From Pomphorhynchus laevis (taxonomy: Eukaryota > Acanthocephala > Palaeacanthocephala > Echinorhynchida > Pomphorhynchidae): a DNA stretch of 64,000 nt. Under the pieces are notes generated by a model. It was not told the DNA's origin. It was given only the letters and a program-made list of their open reading frames with translations, and made no database searches. The stretch is from NCBI GenBank assembly GCA_012934845.2, contig WNNJ02002999.1:140982-204981 (forward strand), given 5' to 3'. A program made the translations under genes and the position numbers. The stretch's first letter is position 1. Each line of letters begins with the position of its first letter. Below are positions 20,698 through 32,446 of the stretch, in pieces.

Positions 20698-23632
20698 TGT
20701 TGTGGACTTACATGACCACAACAAAACAAAACTGTGAATCAGGTGTCGAGAAGGTGTGAACGGAGGAGGTGTTTGAATGTGATAAAGGAGGGAGCGCGGC
20801 GGACGTCGAGAGGGAGTTGATTCCAGGCGAGTGAGGCGGCGACGAGGAAGGATCGGAGACCGTAGTTGTTGGAGTAATTATAAACGTGGAGTAAGAGGGT
20901 ATGACAGGAACGCAGTGATAGCGATGTGGGGCGAGTGTCGTCTAAAAAAGAAAGGTTGATAAACGATGGGAAGCCGACAGCGATGAAACGAAAAGTAACG
21001 AGAAAAAGGCGGAGTTTGATGCGAATGTAGATTTGGGCCAGGAGAGTTGGGCAAAATATCAAGGATGTGTGGTCGAAGCGACGGAGACGAAAGAGCACTC
21101 GAACGGCGGTGTTGATTATTCGTTGTAGGGGTAGGATGATGGATTTTGGAGAATTAGCGAAAAGGCTAAGGCAGTAATCGATTTTAGGGAGAAAAAGCGA
21201 TGAAAGAAGAGACATACAAGAACGGAAGTCGATAAGGGGGCAAATACGGCGGATGTCACGGAGAATTAAGTTAGATGAGCGGACTTTGTCACGGACGAAG
21301 GGATTAAGTGAAAGGTGATCATCGAAATGGAAGCCTAAGAAATTGAGATTGTGGACTATAGGGATGATCGATGAGGCAAAAGATACAATGGGAGGAGATA
21401 TGCTTGGTTTACGGGGAAGGATCCACATTATTTTGGACTTTTCGGCGTTTAGAACGAGATGGAGATTGGAGAGACGTTTGTAGATAGAAGAAAGACAGTT
21501 GGAGGCAGAAATGCCGATATCGTGTATGCGATGTGCGGGTGCATGAGCATATATGAGGATGTCATCGGCATATTGCATGACGTTAAAGGAGTAAGGTTTG
21601 ATAAACGGAGATAGATCGCCAAGCAGAAGAGAGAAAAGCAGGGGACCTAGGACTGAACCTTGTGGGACCCCGCAAAAAATAGGGATGGGAGGGGAGGATG
21701 ATGAATTAGAACAGACGCGAAAATAACGGTCGGATAGTTATGAGGCAAACCATGCTACGGAGGAGGAAGAAAAGCCGTAAACATAACAAAGGCGAGAAAG
21801 GAGGACGGAGTAGTCGACAATGTCGAATGCTGAGGAGATGTCGAGGGAGATGAAAACACTATATAGAGCCTTGTCTCGAGAAATGAGTAAGTCGTGGTAC
21901 ACTTTTATGAATGCGATTTCTGTGAAGTGATTAAAGCGGAAAGCGGATTGGAATGGAGGGTACAGATTGGATGATGATAGATGAGCGTTGATCTGTATTA
22001 AGATGAGGCGTTCTGAGATCTTAGAAAGAGTAGAGAGTAGTGAAATGGGGCGATAGCTAGAAGGGAAGGAGGGGTTGAGCAATTGTTTCTTAAGGAGGGG
22101 ACGAAGGATTGAGTATTTCCAGTGTGAAGAGAAGATACGACTGCGGATGGACGAGTTAAACAAGGTTGTGAGAAATGGGGATATCGATGAGCATATAGAT
22201 TTTAATATGCGAGTAGGCAGGGGATCGGCATGGTGAAGTTTTGTTGGGCAAGGACATGAGGACAGATGATACTTTTGTAGGTAAGACAGGGAGAAGATGA
22301 AAGAGTTCTGGGAGGATGAGATTAGACTGGGCTGAGTGGGATAGAGTGGAGACCGGGGTGTGAGAGAGCAACGTGAATACTTTAGTCTGGAGACATGACG
22401 AATAATCATTGGCATTGATGCTGCCCGTCAAAGAGGAGCGAGCAAGGATTGAGTTAAAAGTATTGCAGAGAGTCTTAGAGTTGAATGAAGTGATGATTTT
22501 ATGCTGCCAGAAAGAGTTGCATTTGGTACGTAGTAGGTTGAGATAAGGCCGGCGAAGAGCAAGATAGGAATCACGGAAAGACGGAGTGATCGAGCGGAAA
22601 TCACGTCTGAGAGAGCGGTGATAGACTCGAAAAGCATGGCGGAGTCGACGCTTCGAGAGTAGGCATTGGATGTCAGCCATGGCCACGGTGCAAGCGACGG
22701 CGTGGGTGAGACTTGAAGGGCAAGAGCATTTCGAGAGAGGATGTGAGTTCAGAGTCGAAAAGAAAGGCGTGATCGTGAGGAAATGAATATGTTATTGTGG
22801 GTAATGATAGGGACGATTTGAGTAAGGCAGAGCGGAGAAGGGAGAGGTTAAGATTTCTCTAAGTGCGAGGTAGGATTGTAGGTGTGTGAGGAGGGGTGTG
22901 GTTGTGAGTGATATTAAGGGTGATAAGAAATTGATCGGATAGACCAGGATCAGAGATGGACAGTGAGGTGTAGGCAGCAAAATGATTGGGGACAGCGATG
23001 ATGTCGAGTGCCCCACCAAGTATATGTGTGGGGGCAGTGGAGATTAGTTTGTTATTGTAGTTGGATAGAATGTTATTGAACCGGATGGAATTCTTGGAAG
23101 AGGGACGGTCTGTGCGGATATTGAAGTCGCCTAGAACGAGTGAAGGGATTTAGGACAATGAACAATGAGAAAGGAGGTTAGCTTGTTCGGTAAAAAATAA
23201 GGCTGTATGAGCTGATGAACCAGGACGGTATACAATGGCGAGATCTAGAGTGATCCGGTTAGAATAACGACAAGTGAGCAATCCAAAAGAGCAAAGACTG
23301 AAAGGGGGATTGATTTTGCGAAGATACGCAAGGTGACGCGCGAAGGCGACGACGATGCCGCCATGATTAGAAAATTTAGAAGGGCATGAGCTGAGAAGGC
23401 GGGCGGATTCGACTAGGGAGCAACCGCCAGAGAGCAGACGGCTAATGTAAAGGTCGTCGAACTCTGAGTGCCAGGATTCGGGGAGACAGAAGAGATCGAT
23501 GGATTGCTTGGTGAATAGGTTGAGGACAAGATTAGATTTATTGAGAATAGATCTAGTGTTGAGGAGACCGAGGCGGAAACCGTGTGTTGTGGCGAAAGAG
23601 TCTAGTGGAGAAGACACATAGGAGAATTTTAT
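20698..23632 (-). mobile_element. L2-A copy 3, minus strand, tail to tail with copy 2
   Basis: Reverse element from the ORF2 start (SSPLDSFATTHGFR near 23617) to the 3' UTR, which stops at 20708, a few bases before the usual terminal hairpin. Its C-terminal RT segment (20739-21578) is open for 279 codons and ends with a good tail, LAWNQLPLDVRRAPS. Other parts are interrupted, among them the endonuclease stop near 23150 and the RT break near 21738. It is the best preserved 3' half of the L2-A copies. Confidence 0.85.
20739..21578 (-). pseudogene. L2-A ORF2, RT active site to C-terminus
   Basis: 279 codons open. MQYADDILIYAHAPAHRIHD holds the catalytic Asp pair, followed by EKSKIMWILPRKPS, FLGFHFDDHLSL, KIDYCLSLFANSPK, the thumb and the C-terminal block LAWNQLPLDVRRAPSF. 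It shows what the C-terminus of the family looks like. It cannot be functional alone, because its 5' part is broken in this copy. Confidence 0.8.
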
Positions 23633-24265
23633 TAATTAATTAATTAAATTTTAATTAATTTTCTGCTATTGTGAGATAAAGAAGTGTGAAATTGATTTTT
23701 GTTAATGCATTTCATGTTGCGCTAGATTAATTTTACCAATTAATAATTTAATTAATTATTTTATTATATAATTATTATATTAATATTTTTCCTGTCAACC
23801 ACTGGTCCGGGTGTCGGGTTGTGGAGGCACTGCACGGATCAAACTACTCCAGACATCGCAATCCTAGGCGATAAATCAGAGTTCTCTTTCAGATATCTCA
23901 AGGCGATCTTCGGTCAGTTTCGAGATTTGATCTCTCCACCGGTATCGAGGTCTACATCGAGGTTTCTTTCCAGAGAGTCCGGTCTGGAATATCCTCTGAG
24001 GATGACGATCCCTAGACATCCTTAGAATGTGTAGTAGCCACCTCCATGATTTTCTTTGATGTAGAGAAGCGGCGACTTTATTCCGAGTCCATCCCTGATG
24101 ATCGAATTCTTTATTACCGTTTTGTAATAAGGAAGTAATTCGAATTAATTATTACCGTTTTGTCATAACTGTGGTGTTGTGAGATAAAGAAGTGTGAAAA
24201 TGATTTTCGTCAATGCCTTTGCTGATGCGCTAGATTAATTTTACCAATTAATAATTTATATAATT
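23633..24265. repeat. Two about 90-bp direct repeats around a GC-rich core
   Basis: A segment starting with gagataaagaagtgtgaaa is present at about 23668-23758 and again at 24173-24262, both ending in the same AT-rich stretch. Between them lies a 300-bp GC-richer core (23790-24080) with no frame I recognise. The arrangement could be a duplicated insertion or a small unrecognised element. Nothing supports a gene. Confidence 0.55.
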
Positions 24266-24973
24266 TATTATAATTTATATAATATTACATATTACTTTAT
24301 GTTAATAATAAATAATATCATAGTATTACTTTTTCTTTTCAAGTGACTTGGAAAAACACATAAGATTTGATCCATTAAATAGTCGCTAAAATATGAAGTG
24401 AATTTTTATTATTTGTGCTGGTCGTTGCTGCTAATTATCCGATTGACTCTTACTAGTCAGCCGGCTAACTATTCTGGCTGACTTTTAATAGTCATCATTT
24501 TTATTATCCGGCTGACTCGTTTTGTTTTGTGGCATTATATTATAATATAAAAATAATCCTGGAATATAATATAATATTATAGGATCATCATTTGTGCACT
24601 AATTTAGTTCAAACGTCAACAAAACTGTCACCAGATGACACTTTTTATTCATGCATGCTCATGAATTTTATGTTACTTTGAGAAAAATTTCTCTTTATAT
24701 AGAGAAATCAAGATTTTATATTCTTTCAATATTTTGATGAAACAACTGATGATAGCATCAGTTTGTTGCAATTTTAAATTAATTTAAAGTTTTTTAGTGT
24801 ACTTGAAATTTGCTTAAAACCGGGCCGACAAAACAGACTTGAAATCTTGTGAGAAAATTGTGATGGTGCGAATGAACATTTTTTGACGGCCAATAAATGA
24901 ACACATTCTTTTTATCAATAAGTTTATACAAATTATTTAATCGAATTTATAATATTTTTGTGAATTTTATATA
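24266..24973. other. AT-rich spacer
   Basis: No gene recognised. A repeated word, GGCTGACT, occurs near 24450-24510 without a clear array. Confidence 0.5.
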
Positions 24974-24984
24974 ATGAAATATAA

Positions 24985-26507
24985 ATATTATTATGATATA
25001 TGCTCTCCTTATGATATTGCCCATCTCAATTCAGCCCGCATTACGAAACATCGACGTGAAACAAACGGTGAGTCATCTCTATCAATCCGTAAAATCAACG
25101 ATAATTTTCACGTCGTACGCACGAGGCCGAAAATTCGATGGCGTCCCGTCTCTCCCCGTCTTCTTTGCTATTCGATCTCGCTCCTGAACATACTTTTCGT
25201 CTTAGTCCTTTTAACACTAACTCCATTCTTCATAAAGCTGATATGCTCCTTGATATCTTCGATCAATTATCTATCGAAATTTTCTGCATTACCGAATCCT
25301 GGCACTATGACTCTGACGATCTTGCTTCTATGTCGCTCTGGTTGTTCTCTAGTTGAATCAGATCGTCCAATTGTATCTTCCACACTACTGCTTTAAACCA
25401 TGGCGGTATCGTTGCAATTGCTCGTCACCCAACGTCTCTACGTAAAATTAATGCTAAGATCCGTTGCACTTCTTTCGAATTGTTAATATGCAGATCATCA
25501 ACTCCTTTTCCTCTGGAACATGTGATTGTATACCGCCCAGGCTCAGCTGCCCCCTCACGTATGTTCTTTAGCGAGCTTGCAGATCTTCTTTCTCACTGTT
25601 CATTGTATTGTACTCCTTCATTTGTTCTCGGTGACTTTAACATTCGTCTTGATCGGCCGGCTGTCTCTGACTCTATCACTTTAACTAATCTTTTTTCTGA
25701 TTTTAACTTTAAATTACTATCAACAAGCCCAACTCATATTCTCGGCGGTGCTCTCGACATCATTGCTGTTCCTAACTGCTTCAATGACTATACCTCCTTG
25801 TCAATTACTGATCCTGGTTTGTCCGATCATTTCCTTGTCACTCTTACTCTTACTCGTCCCCATCCTCCTTCTTCTCCTTCACCATTATCCACACCAAGTC
25901 GATCCTGGGAACTTCTCGATATCCCCATTCTCTGCACAGCCTTACTCAATTCTTCACTCTTTACACTTCCTCTTAACTATCTCTCCCGATGATCTCTGCA
26001 TTCTGTTTGATTATGAAATTACATCGATCCTCAATAACCTTCTGCCTAGTCGACTCGGATGTCTTCAGCGCTTGCGCAATGCTCCCTGGTTCGATTCTGA
26101 CTGTAGTCTTTCTAAGCGTCGACTCCGTCACTCTTTTCGTATGTATAAACGCTTTCTTAAACGTTCTCCCAACTCACTCACTCCAAATCTCCGTGATTCC
26201 TACTTTTCTCAACGCCGTTCATATCTCATTCTTATACGTACTAAACGTACTCTCTTTCGGCGAAATCAGCTCGAGTCATCTTCCAACTCTAAATCTCATT
26301 GGAAAATCTTAAACTCAATTCTTTCACGATCATATACCCATTGTAATATAAATCCTGATGAATTTTCTTCTTATCTACAAACTAAGCTATCTAATTTACT
26401 TTACATATGTACCGTCCAATCTCACGATACCGTACTATCTCACTTCTCCTAACCCTCTCTAAACTCCTTGAACGTCTCGTTCTCAAGCAAGTCAATACAT
26501 ATAATTC
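24985..26507 (+). mobile_element. L2-B copy, 5' half, split by a CR1-like insertion
   Basis: Starts within the ORF1 C-terminus (SARITKHRRETNGESSLSIR, about 25032-25160). ORF2 begins at ATG 25138, overlapping ORF1. The endonuclease is mostly readable: IFCITESWHYDSDD, IVYRPGSAAPS, VLGDFNIRLDRP, HILGGALDIIAVP, DPGLSDHFLVTLTL with the catalytic SDH intact. About 0.3 kb between linker and RT is missing near 26402 compared with the copy at 33310-33640. The element stops at 26507 and resumes at 30332. There are several frame breaks. Confidence 0.85.
25480..25992 (+). pseudogene. L2-B ORF2, endonuclease C-terminal part
   Basis: 170 open codons with HVIVYRPGSAAPS, SFVLGDFNIRLDRPA, LGGALDIIAVPN and SITDPGLSDHFLVTLTL. 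The catalytic Asp of GDFN and the Asp-His of SDH are present. The upstream part carrying the catalytic Glu is in another frame. Confidence 0.75.
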
Positions 26508-26621
26508 AAATAAGGAACCAGACGTAATAGATGCTTCAAGTTCGACTCGCATTTGGACACGAGGACATAAACATTCACGGACGGTGTATAAACAAAGAAG
26601 AAATATCAATGACAGCACTGT

Positions 26622-27253
26622 GATGACAAACGACAAGGATAAAGTTACACCTGAGAATATTCATAAATGGCCTTCACCTTTATCTGACTTATTCGCGGAA
26701 CACAGTCCTAAGAACCACAATATATTGATTTCTACTCCTGTTCGACCAAAGAATTATTGAAGCAGCCTTTAAGTAGAATGCAGACAAGAGACGATGATAG
26801 AGTGTGCGATGATGTGGTAGTCGGAAATGAAAATGAACTGAAATCCAAGGATTTGACAGATAAGACATTTGTTGAAATTATCAATATTAGGAATCGTGCT
26901 AGAAACAGAAATAATTGCGTAATTTTGCTAACATCACTGAATCTTCTGCAGACAACGTTCAGACTCGTGTGGATGATGACGTAGTTTCTATTCGTAAGGT
27001 CTTTTCGGATATATTCATTCAGGGTGAAGAGGATATTGCGCGTAGTCTCAATGTCAAAAGCTTATTTTGTCTTGGTAAAAAAGCACAACATAAACCACGA
27101 TTACTTAAAGTAGTATTTGATTCTGCAGATAATACAAGAGCAGTTTTAGCTAGAGGTTATCGCTTGAAAGGTAAGACGACAAAAATTTTTAAAGATCTCT
27201 CGGTTGAGGAAAAATTGTTGCTTAATAATGCTCGTGCTAATCTAGCATTTTGA
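26622..27253 (+). pseudogene. CR1-like ORF1 (nucleic-acid-binding protein)
   Basis: Broken into at least two or three frames. The first part begins MTNDKDKVTPENIHK. The second (from about 26915) reads NITESSADNVQTRVDDDV, VKSLFCLGKKAQHKPR, LLKVVFDSADNTRAV and KIFKDLSVEEKLL. This is the RRM-like core followed by the conserved C-terminal block of LINE ORF1 proteins. It should coat element RNA. ORF2 starts 69 bp downstream. Confidence 0.7.
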
Positions 27254-27321
27254 AGATCGAATGGAGAAACTGATCTAATGATAAGAAATTTTCGAGTAAT
27301 TCGTCGCCGACCATTCGTGCG

Positions 27322-30229
27322 TTGGTGAGTTTGGAGAGTTATTCGTGGGATTCCATTTTACAATTAGGAAATCTAGCGCGCATTGATATCACATCCAACA
27401 TTACTACTCAATTACCCTCTGCTTCTGGTATTAGTGTCGCCTATAATAATTTAAGGAGTATTTTACCAAAATTTGATGAACTTAAGGCATGGGTCATCTT
27501 AAATAAACCAGCGATCCTGGCTCTCACTGAAACATGACTGCATCGTGATATCCCCGATGGTTTAATTGCTATTATGGGATATAATTTGGTGAGAGCTGAT
27601 AGAGAGTCTCAGAAGGGTGGAGGTGTTGCGCTATATATTACGACATCCTTAAACATTACTTCCACTCGTAATTTTAAAAATGAACTGGGCACGTGTGAGT
27701 TTCTCTCAGTCATTGTTTCACACTTCGGAGGTCCCTTAGGTATTGCCGTGTGCTACAGGTCGCCGCAATCATCCGTATTGAGTCATGAATTCTCTACACT
27801 AATAAGTCACTGTTCTGAGCTTGAAGAATATCTACTAGTTGGCGATTTTAATATACCCTCAGCTGGTCACATCGGGAATTATGTTTTGGATAGTAGTTCT
27901 TCCAAGTCAGATGTGGATTTGTGGAATTTTCTTACAAATGATCTCATGTTAGAGCAACACGTGCAGTTGCCCACCAGATTCGCGCAAAACCAGGAATCTT
28001 GTCTAGATTTGGTATTTTCCAAATTAATTACAAGTGTGGGTAATATGAGCTATCAGAGTCCTATTGGATTGAGCGATCATTGCATGATCTTATTCAATTA
28101 TTTTTCTAGGTGTATGATCCCAAAACTGGAAAATTTGATAGTGTCGAAAATATCTTGGCAACAAATTGATGAAGACTCATTACGAGAGGCGGCACTAAAA
28201 ACATCATTCAACTGTGCTAGTGAAGACATTGAGGTAAGGTGGCATGTTATTGAATCAGGTTTAGTAGCTCTTGCAGATAAGTTTGCACCACTCCGTAGAG
28301 TACCAAAAAGTAAAGCTAAATACCCTCCTTGGTTTGACACTGAATTGCGATATGCTCTCAAACATAGGAATCGTCTATTTGAACTAAGCCGTCATCAGAA
28401 TAATTTTAAAAAGCGGTATACAATGTTCCGAAATTTCGTCAATCGCCTTAAGATTACAAAAAGGCAAAGTTTTGAAGATCAATTAGCTTTACAAATTGAT
28501 ACAGAACCAAAAAAATTTTAGGCTTATGTACAAGGATTTAGAGCTCTGCTACCAGCTATTTCATCTTTAAGAGACGGCAACACTCGAGTGACACCGCTTT
28601 TGAGCTGACATCAGATGCTTTCTCTAGCATATGTGGAGATGCAGCATCACAACAGGTAGAAATCGGTTCTCCAGTTTTAATGATAACAGCACATAAGGTT
28701 TTTGTTGAATTGGCTAGGTTATCTAGATCATCAGCGGCAGGCCCGGATGATATTCACCCCAACTTCTTAAGTTACTTGCTCCTGTTCTGGCTGAGCCATT
28801 AGCCTCCATATTTGAGCTGAGCTTGCGCATTTCGAAGTTACCTGCTGCCTGGAAAAAAGCGATTGTAGTACCAATTTATAAAAATGGTGAAAAAGATGAT
28901 CCGAATAACTATAGGACAATAATTCTAACTAGTGTTGTATGCAAAGTGATTGAGCGCATACTAAACAGACGCATTTATGATCATTTGAGTTCGCTGAGAA
29001 TTCTCATTAATGCCCAGCATGGATTTCGCCCTCGGCGTTCATGTCTTACAAACTTATTACATGCTCGTGAAGATTGGGTTGGACATGTTGCTAACGGGTA
29101 CTGTATCGACGTAATATTTCTTGACTTTAGTCGGGCTTTTGATAGGGTGCCCCACAAAATGCTAATTTCCACCCTTGAGTCTTATAAAGTTAATCGCTCC
29201 ATTATAAGCTGGATTTAAGATTTTCTTAAAGATAGATCCTTTGCTGTTCGTGTAGGTCAATGCCTATCGTCTTATCGTCCTATCACCTCAGGAGTACCAC
29301 AGGGATCAGTCTTAGGACCCTTGTTGATTAACATATTTATAAATCAGCTACTAGATTTAATTGAGGATTGTAGTGTTTTAGCTTTTGCCGACGATGTAAA
29401 GGTATGGAAATTGATTAAAACCAACAAGGATCGAAATGACTTTCAAAATATCCTAAACATTGTTTATCGATGGTCTTTAAACACTGGAATTTCATTGAAT
29501 ATTAAAAAGTGTGCACATATGAGATTAGGTCATAGCAATGTGAGTCAAGAATATTTTATTGACGATGAGTTTGTTGTTTCCACGCAGTCCATTCTGGATC
29601 TTGGTATAATTGTTCAAAACAATCTGAAAACACGTGCTAACACTGATAGGATTTGTAACGCAGCAAGAAGAATGACCTATATTGTCAAAAATTGCTTTAA
29701 AGATTTATCTCCCGTTTGTGTTGTGCGTTTATATAATGCTCTTATAAGACCGATATTAGAATATGTGTCGCCAGTAGTCTTTCCGTGTACGCGTACAGAA
29801 CTTGATCAATTAGAGCGCATACTTCGACGGTTTAGGAAATTATGTCCTCAGGTACGATATATTCCCTATGAGGCACGAATAAAAAGTTTGAATATGCCGA
29901 CAGTGCGTGAAAGGTTCTTTCTTTTCGACCTTCTAGCTTTGTATCGACTAGTTAATAAAGATGAAAATTTTCCAGCAAATAGAGTGGAAGTCAATGAACA
30001 GGATGGACGTAGAGGGCACTCGAAAGTACTAATAGTACATGAGCACGGAAAATACCCTCGTCATTTCCGACTGTCTCATCGAGCGGTGAATATTTGGAAT
30101 CGTCTTCCAGTTGATGTCGTTGCCGTGCATACAATCAATGAATTTAAATCCAATACAAAAACTGGATTCGAAATGAGAACGAGTAGTGGTTGCTGCAGTA
30201 CCCATGGTTCTGATATATATACTGAATGA
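27322..30229 (+). pseudogene. CR1-like ORF2, endonuclease plus RT
   Basis: Endonuclease, 27400-28100: AYNNLRSILPKFDEL, ALTET then a TGA where Trp is expected, GGGVALYI, LLVGDFNIPS and GLSDHCMIL. RT: AAWKKAIVVPIYKNGEKDDP, NYRTIILTSVVCKVIERIL, DVIFLDFSRAFDRVPHKML, a stop after SIISWI, GVPQGSVLGPLL, LAFADDVKVW. C-terminal region: LIRPILEYVSPVVFPCTR and SHRAVNIWNRLPVDVVAVH. Three in-frame stops divide otherwise collinear frames, with a further frame change near 28590-28820. It is decayed but recently recognisable as a unit. Confidence 0.85.
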
Positions 30230-30331
30230 TTTTTTTTTATTTTTTCTTGTATTAATTTGTTTTTTTTGTGAGCGGTCAAAATAGCCTTATGGCTATGACC
30301 TGTAGTAATAATATAAATATAATATATAATA

Positions 30332-31655
30332 TCTTTTCATCCATCTTATTTACTCCATTCCAAGCCGCTTTTCGCTCTAATTACTCTACTGAAATTGCCT
30401 GTCTTAAAGTTTATAACGACTTACTCATATCGCACGATCATAAATTTTGTAGTGCATAGTTTCTCTTGATCTATCGTCTACTTTTGACATCGTCGATCAC
30501 TCGATTCTTCTCCATCGCCTTCGTCATGATTATGGCTTCTCTTTACCAAATGTATCATGGTTTTCTTTATATCTATCAAACCCTACATTTTGCGTCTATT
30601 TTTACTCTTCTCTCTTCCATCCTTCATTCATCCCGTCTTCATTCATCTACAAGGCTCCGTATTAGGCTCTATGCTTTTCTCTCTTCTTCTCGGAGATTTG
30701 TCTTCGATTTCTCATACTTTTAACTTATATGTTATGCAATATGCTGATGATATTCTCATCTATGCTCATGTACCTGTTTATGATATTTACGGTCTGAGTG
30801 TTTCTGCTTCCGACTGTCTTGTTTAAATTTCTAATCATCTTTCTTCGCTTCGTCTTACTCTGAATCCTAACATATCCAAAATAATGTGGATCCTCCCTCG
30901 ACGCCCCAGCTTAGAACCTCCCTCCATATCATTAAATTCTGCAATTCTTCTTATCGTTGATAATATTGTTTTCCTAGGATTCCATTTCGTCAACCGACTT
31001 TCACTAAAGCCTTTCGTTAGAGATAAAGTACGCTTATCTACCTTTATACTCCGCAACCTCCGTCAAGTTCGTAGATTGATCGATTTTTCTTCATGTATGA
31101 TTCTCATATCTTCTCTCATTTTCTCAAGACTTAATTCCTGTCTGAGTATATTTTCCAACTCACCTAAATACACTCTTTTTTCTTTACAAAGCATCATCAA
31201 CGCAACCGTCCGAGTTCTCTTCCGTCTTCGTCCTTTTGATCATACATCTCACCATCTTGCTTCTCTCAATTGACCCTACTTTTTATTGCCGTGTCCAAAT
31301 TCGTCTTCTTCTTGTTGTTTTCCGTCATATAACCTTTCATACCCCTTCATTTCTCAGCCTTCCTTTTCTTGACAATTCTCGTCCTGTTTACTGCTCTTTG
31401 CCTTCCTGTAATTTCCTTCTGTTACATGCCCCAAACTAATCTACCTCTTATGCTTCCGCTTCGTCATTGTTGCTGCTCCTCTATCATGGAATCATCTGCT
31501 CATTTATATACGCCAATTAACCTCCCTGCCGTGCTTCAAACGCCAAATCCGATCTTATTTAAACATTTTTCTGCTTGACTTTTTCATTTTTTGGTTAGTG
31601 AACTTGTAAGCGTGCGGCTGGCACGCATTTGCTACGTAAATAAATTAGTATTATT
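30332..31655 (+). mobile_element. L2-B copy, 3' half after the CR1-like insertion
   Basis: Continues the element interrupted at 26507: FQAAFRSNYSTEIACLKV, the SFDIVDHS region in another frame, MQYADDILIYAHVP near 30735, NPNISKIMWILPRRPS, LRNLRQVRRLIDFSSC. It ends with the LPAVLQTPNP region and the 3' UTR hairpin at 31610-31626, then an ATTATTA tail. Several frame changes exist. Confidence 0.85.
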
Positions 31656-31659
31656 AAAA

Positions 31660-32411
31660 CATGCAAGAATATAGCCATGCAGCTGTTTTGCCTGCTCACA
31701 GTAAAACCAATTTTATGTCGACAAAATCCTTATCTGGATACAGGATATTGAAATTAGAATATGTGCAAAGCCATGTAATTAGCGTTTTCTTGAAGTGCAC
31801 TCTATTTGATATGTTGACGATATTCTCTGGAAGTTTGTTTTAAAGCCTCACCGCTCGATGAGAAAGGCAATATAGTATTCCGAGTTGGTCGTGATGCAGA
31901 GTCCTCACATAAAGAGAGTGACCTCGGTTAGTAGTTCGCTGGTTTCGCTGAATACAGTTGACCGGAAATCCGTCACGCTCGAATAGCATATCCCTAAAAC
32001 AAAATATCAAAACATACTATAGTAGTACGAACTGAAAGAACTCCTATATTGCGCAAGCGGTCCTTATAAGACAATTTCCTGGGGGAATGGCACGATCTCG
32101 TCAACCTACGGAGGACATTTTCAAGCTCACTCATCTCACCACGTGTACATGGAAATACTGCAGGGATACAATATTCAATAATAGGACGAATAAGTGAATT
32201 GTATATTATTTTAAGACAGGAAGCCGATGGATTACAAAAATACATCCGGACTACATAGCTAAGTTTCCTGGTCGTTTGGATGATTCTGCCCGTGTTTAGA
32301 CGACTCTTCAATGACTCGTGCACAAGTATTCCCAAATCTCTTGTGCATTGTACCTGTGTAATTGTCTCGGCACCTAATTTATATCTGAATGGAAATTTCT
32401 TATAAAATATA
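31660..32411 (-). pseudogene. CR1-like ORF2 3' part, minus strand
   Basis: Frame 31994-32335 reads NSLIRPIIEYCIPAVFPCTR, ELENVLRRLTRSCHSP and LSYKDRLRNIGVLSVR, the post-RT region of CR1-like ORF2. Another frame continues with LSHRAVRL, a stop, then NKLPENIV and HFKKTLITWL, the terminal block. It is a different family from the nested element at 26.5-30.3 kb. It ends at a perfect hairpin (32412-32446) beyond which an L2-B copy runs the other way. Confidence 0.75.
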
Positions 32412-32446
32412 TTTCTTGTTATCTTTACTTAAAAGATAACAAGAAA

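Larger units (their letters stand above)
26508..30331 (+). mobile_element. CR1-like LINE, nearly full length, nested in L2-B
   Basis: Two-ORF element with an AT-rich 3' tail (about 30305-30330). It interrupts the L2-B sequence exactly: AATACATAT at 26507 should continue into the segment starting at 30332, judged by the uninterrupted copy at 33705-33760. A duplicated ATAT is the only target duplication visible. It holds ORF1 traces (26622-27253) and ORF2 (27322-30229) with in-frame stops near 27537, 28521 and 29218. CR1 assignment comes from NAQHGFRPRRSCLTNLL, FLDFSRAFDRVPHKML and SGVPQGSVLGPLL. Confidence 0.85.

Noticed and set aside
23633-24265. LTR-type element bounded by the 90-bp direct repeats
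   Set aside because: The interior is only about 400 bp, and no primer site, coding part or terminal TG..CA was seen.
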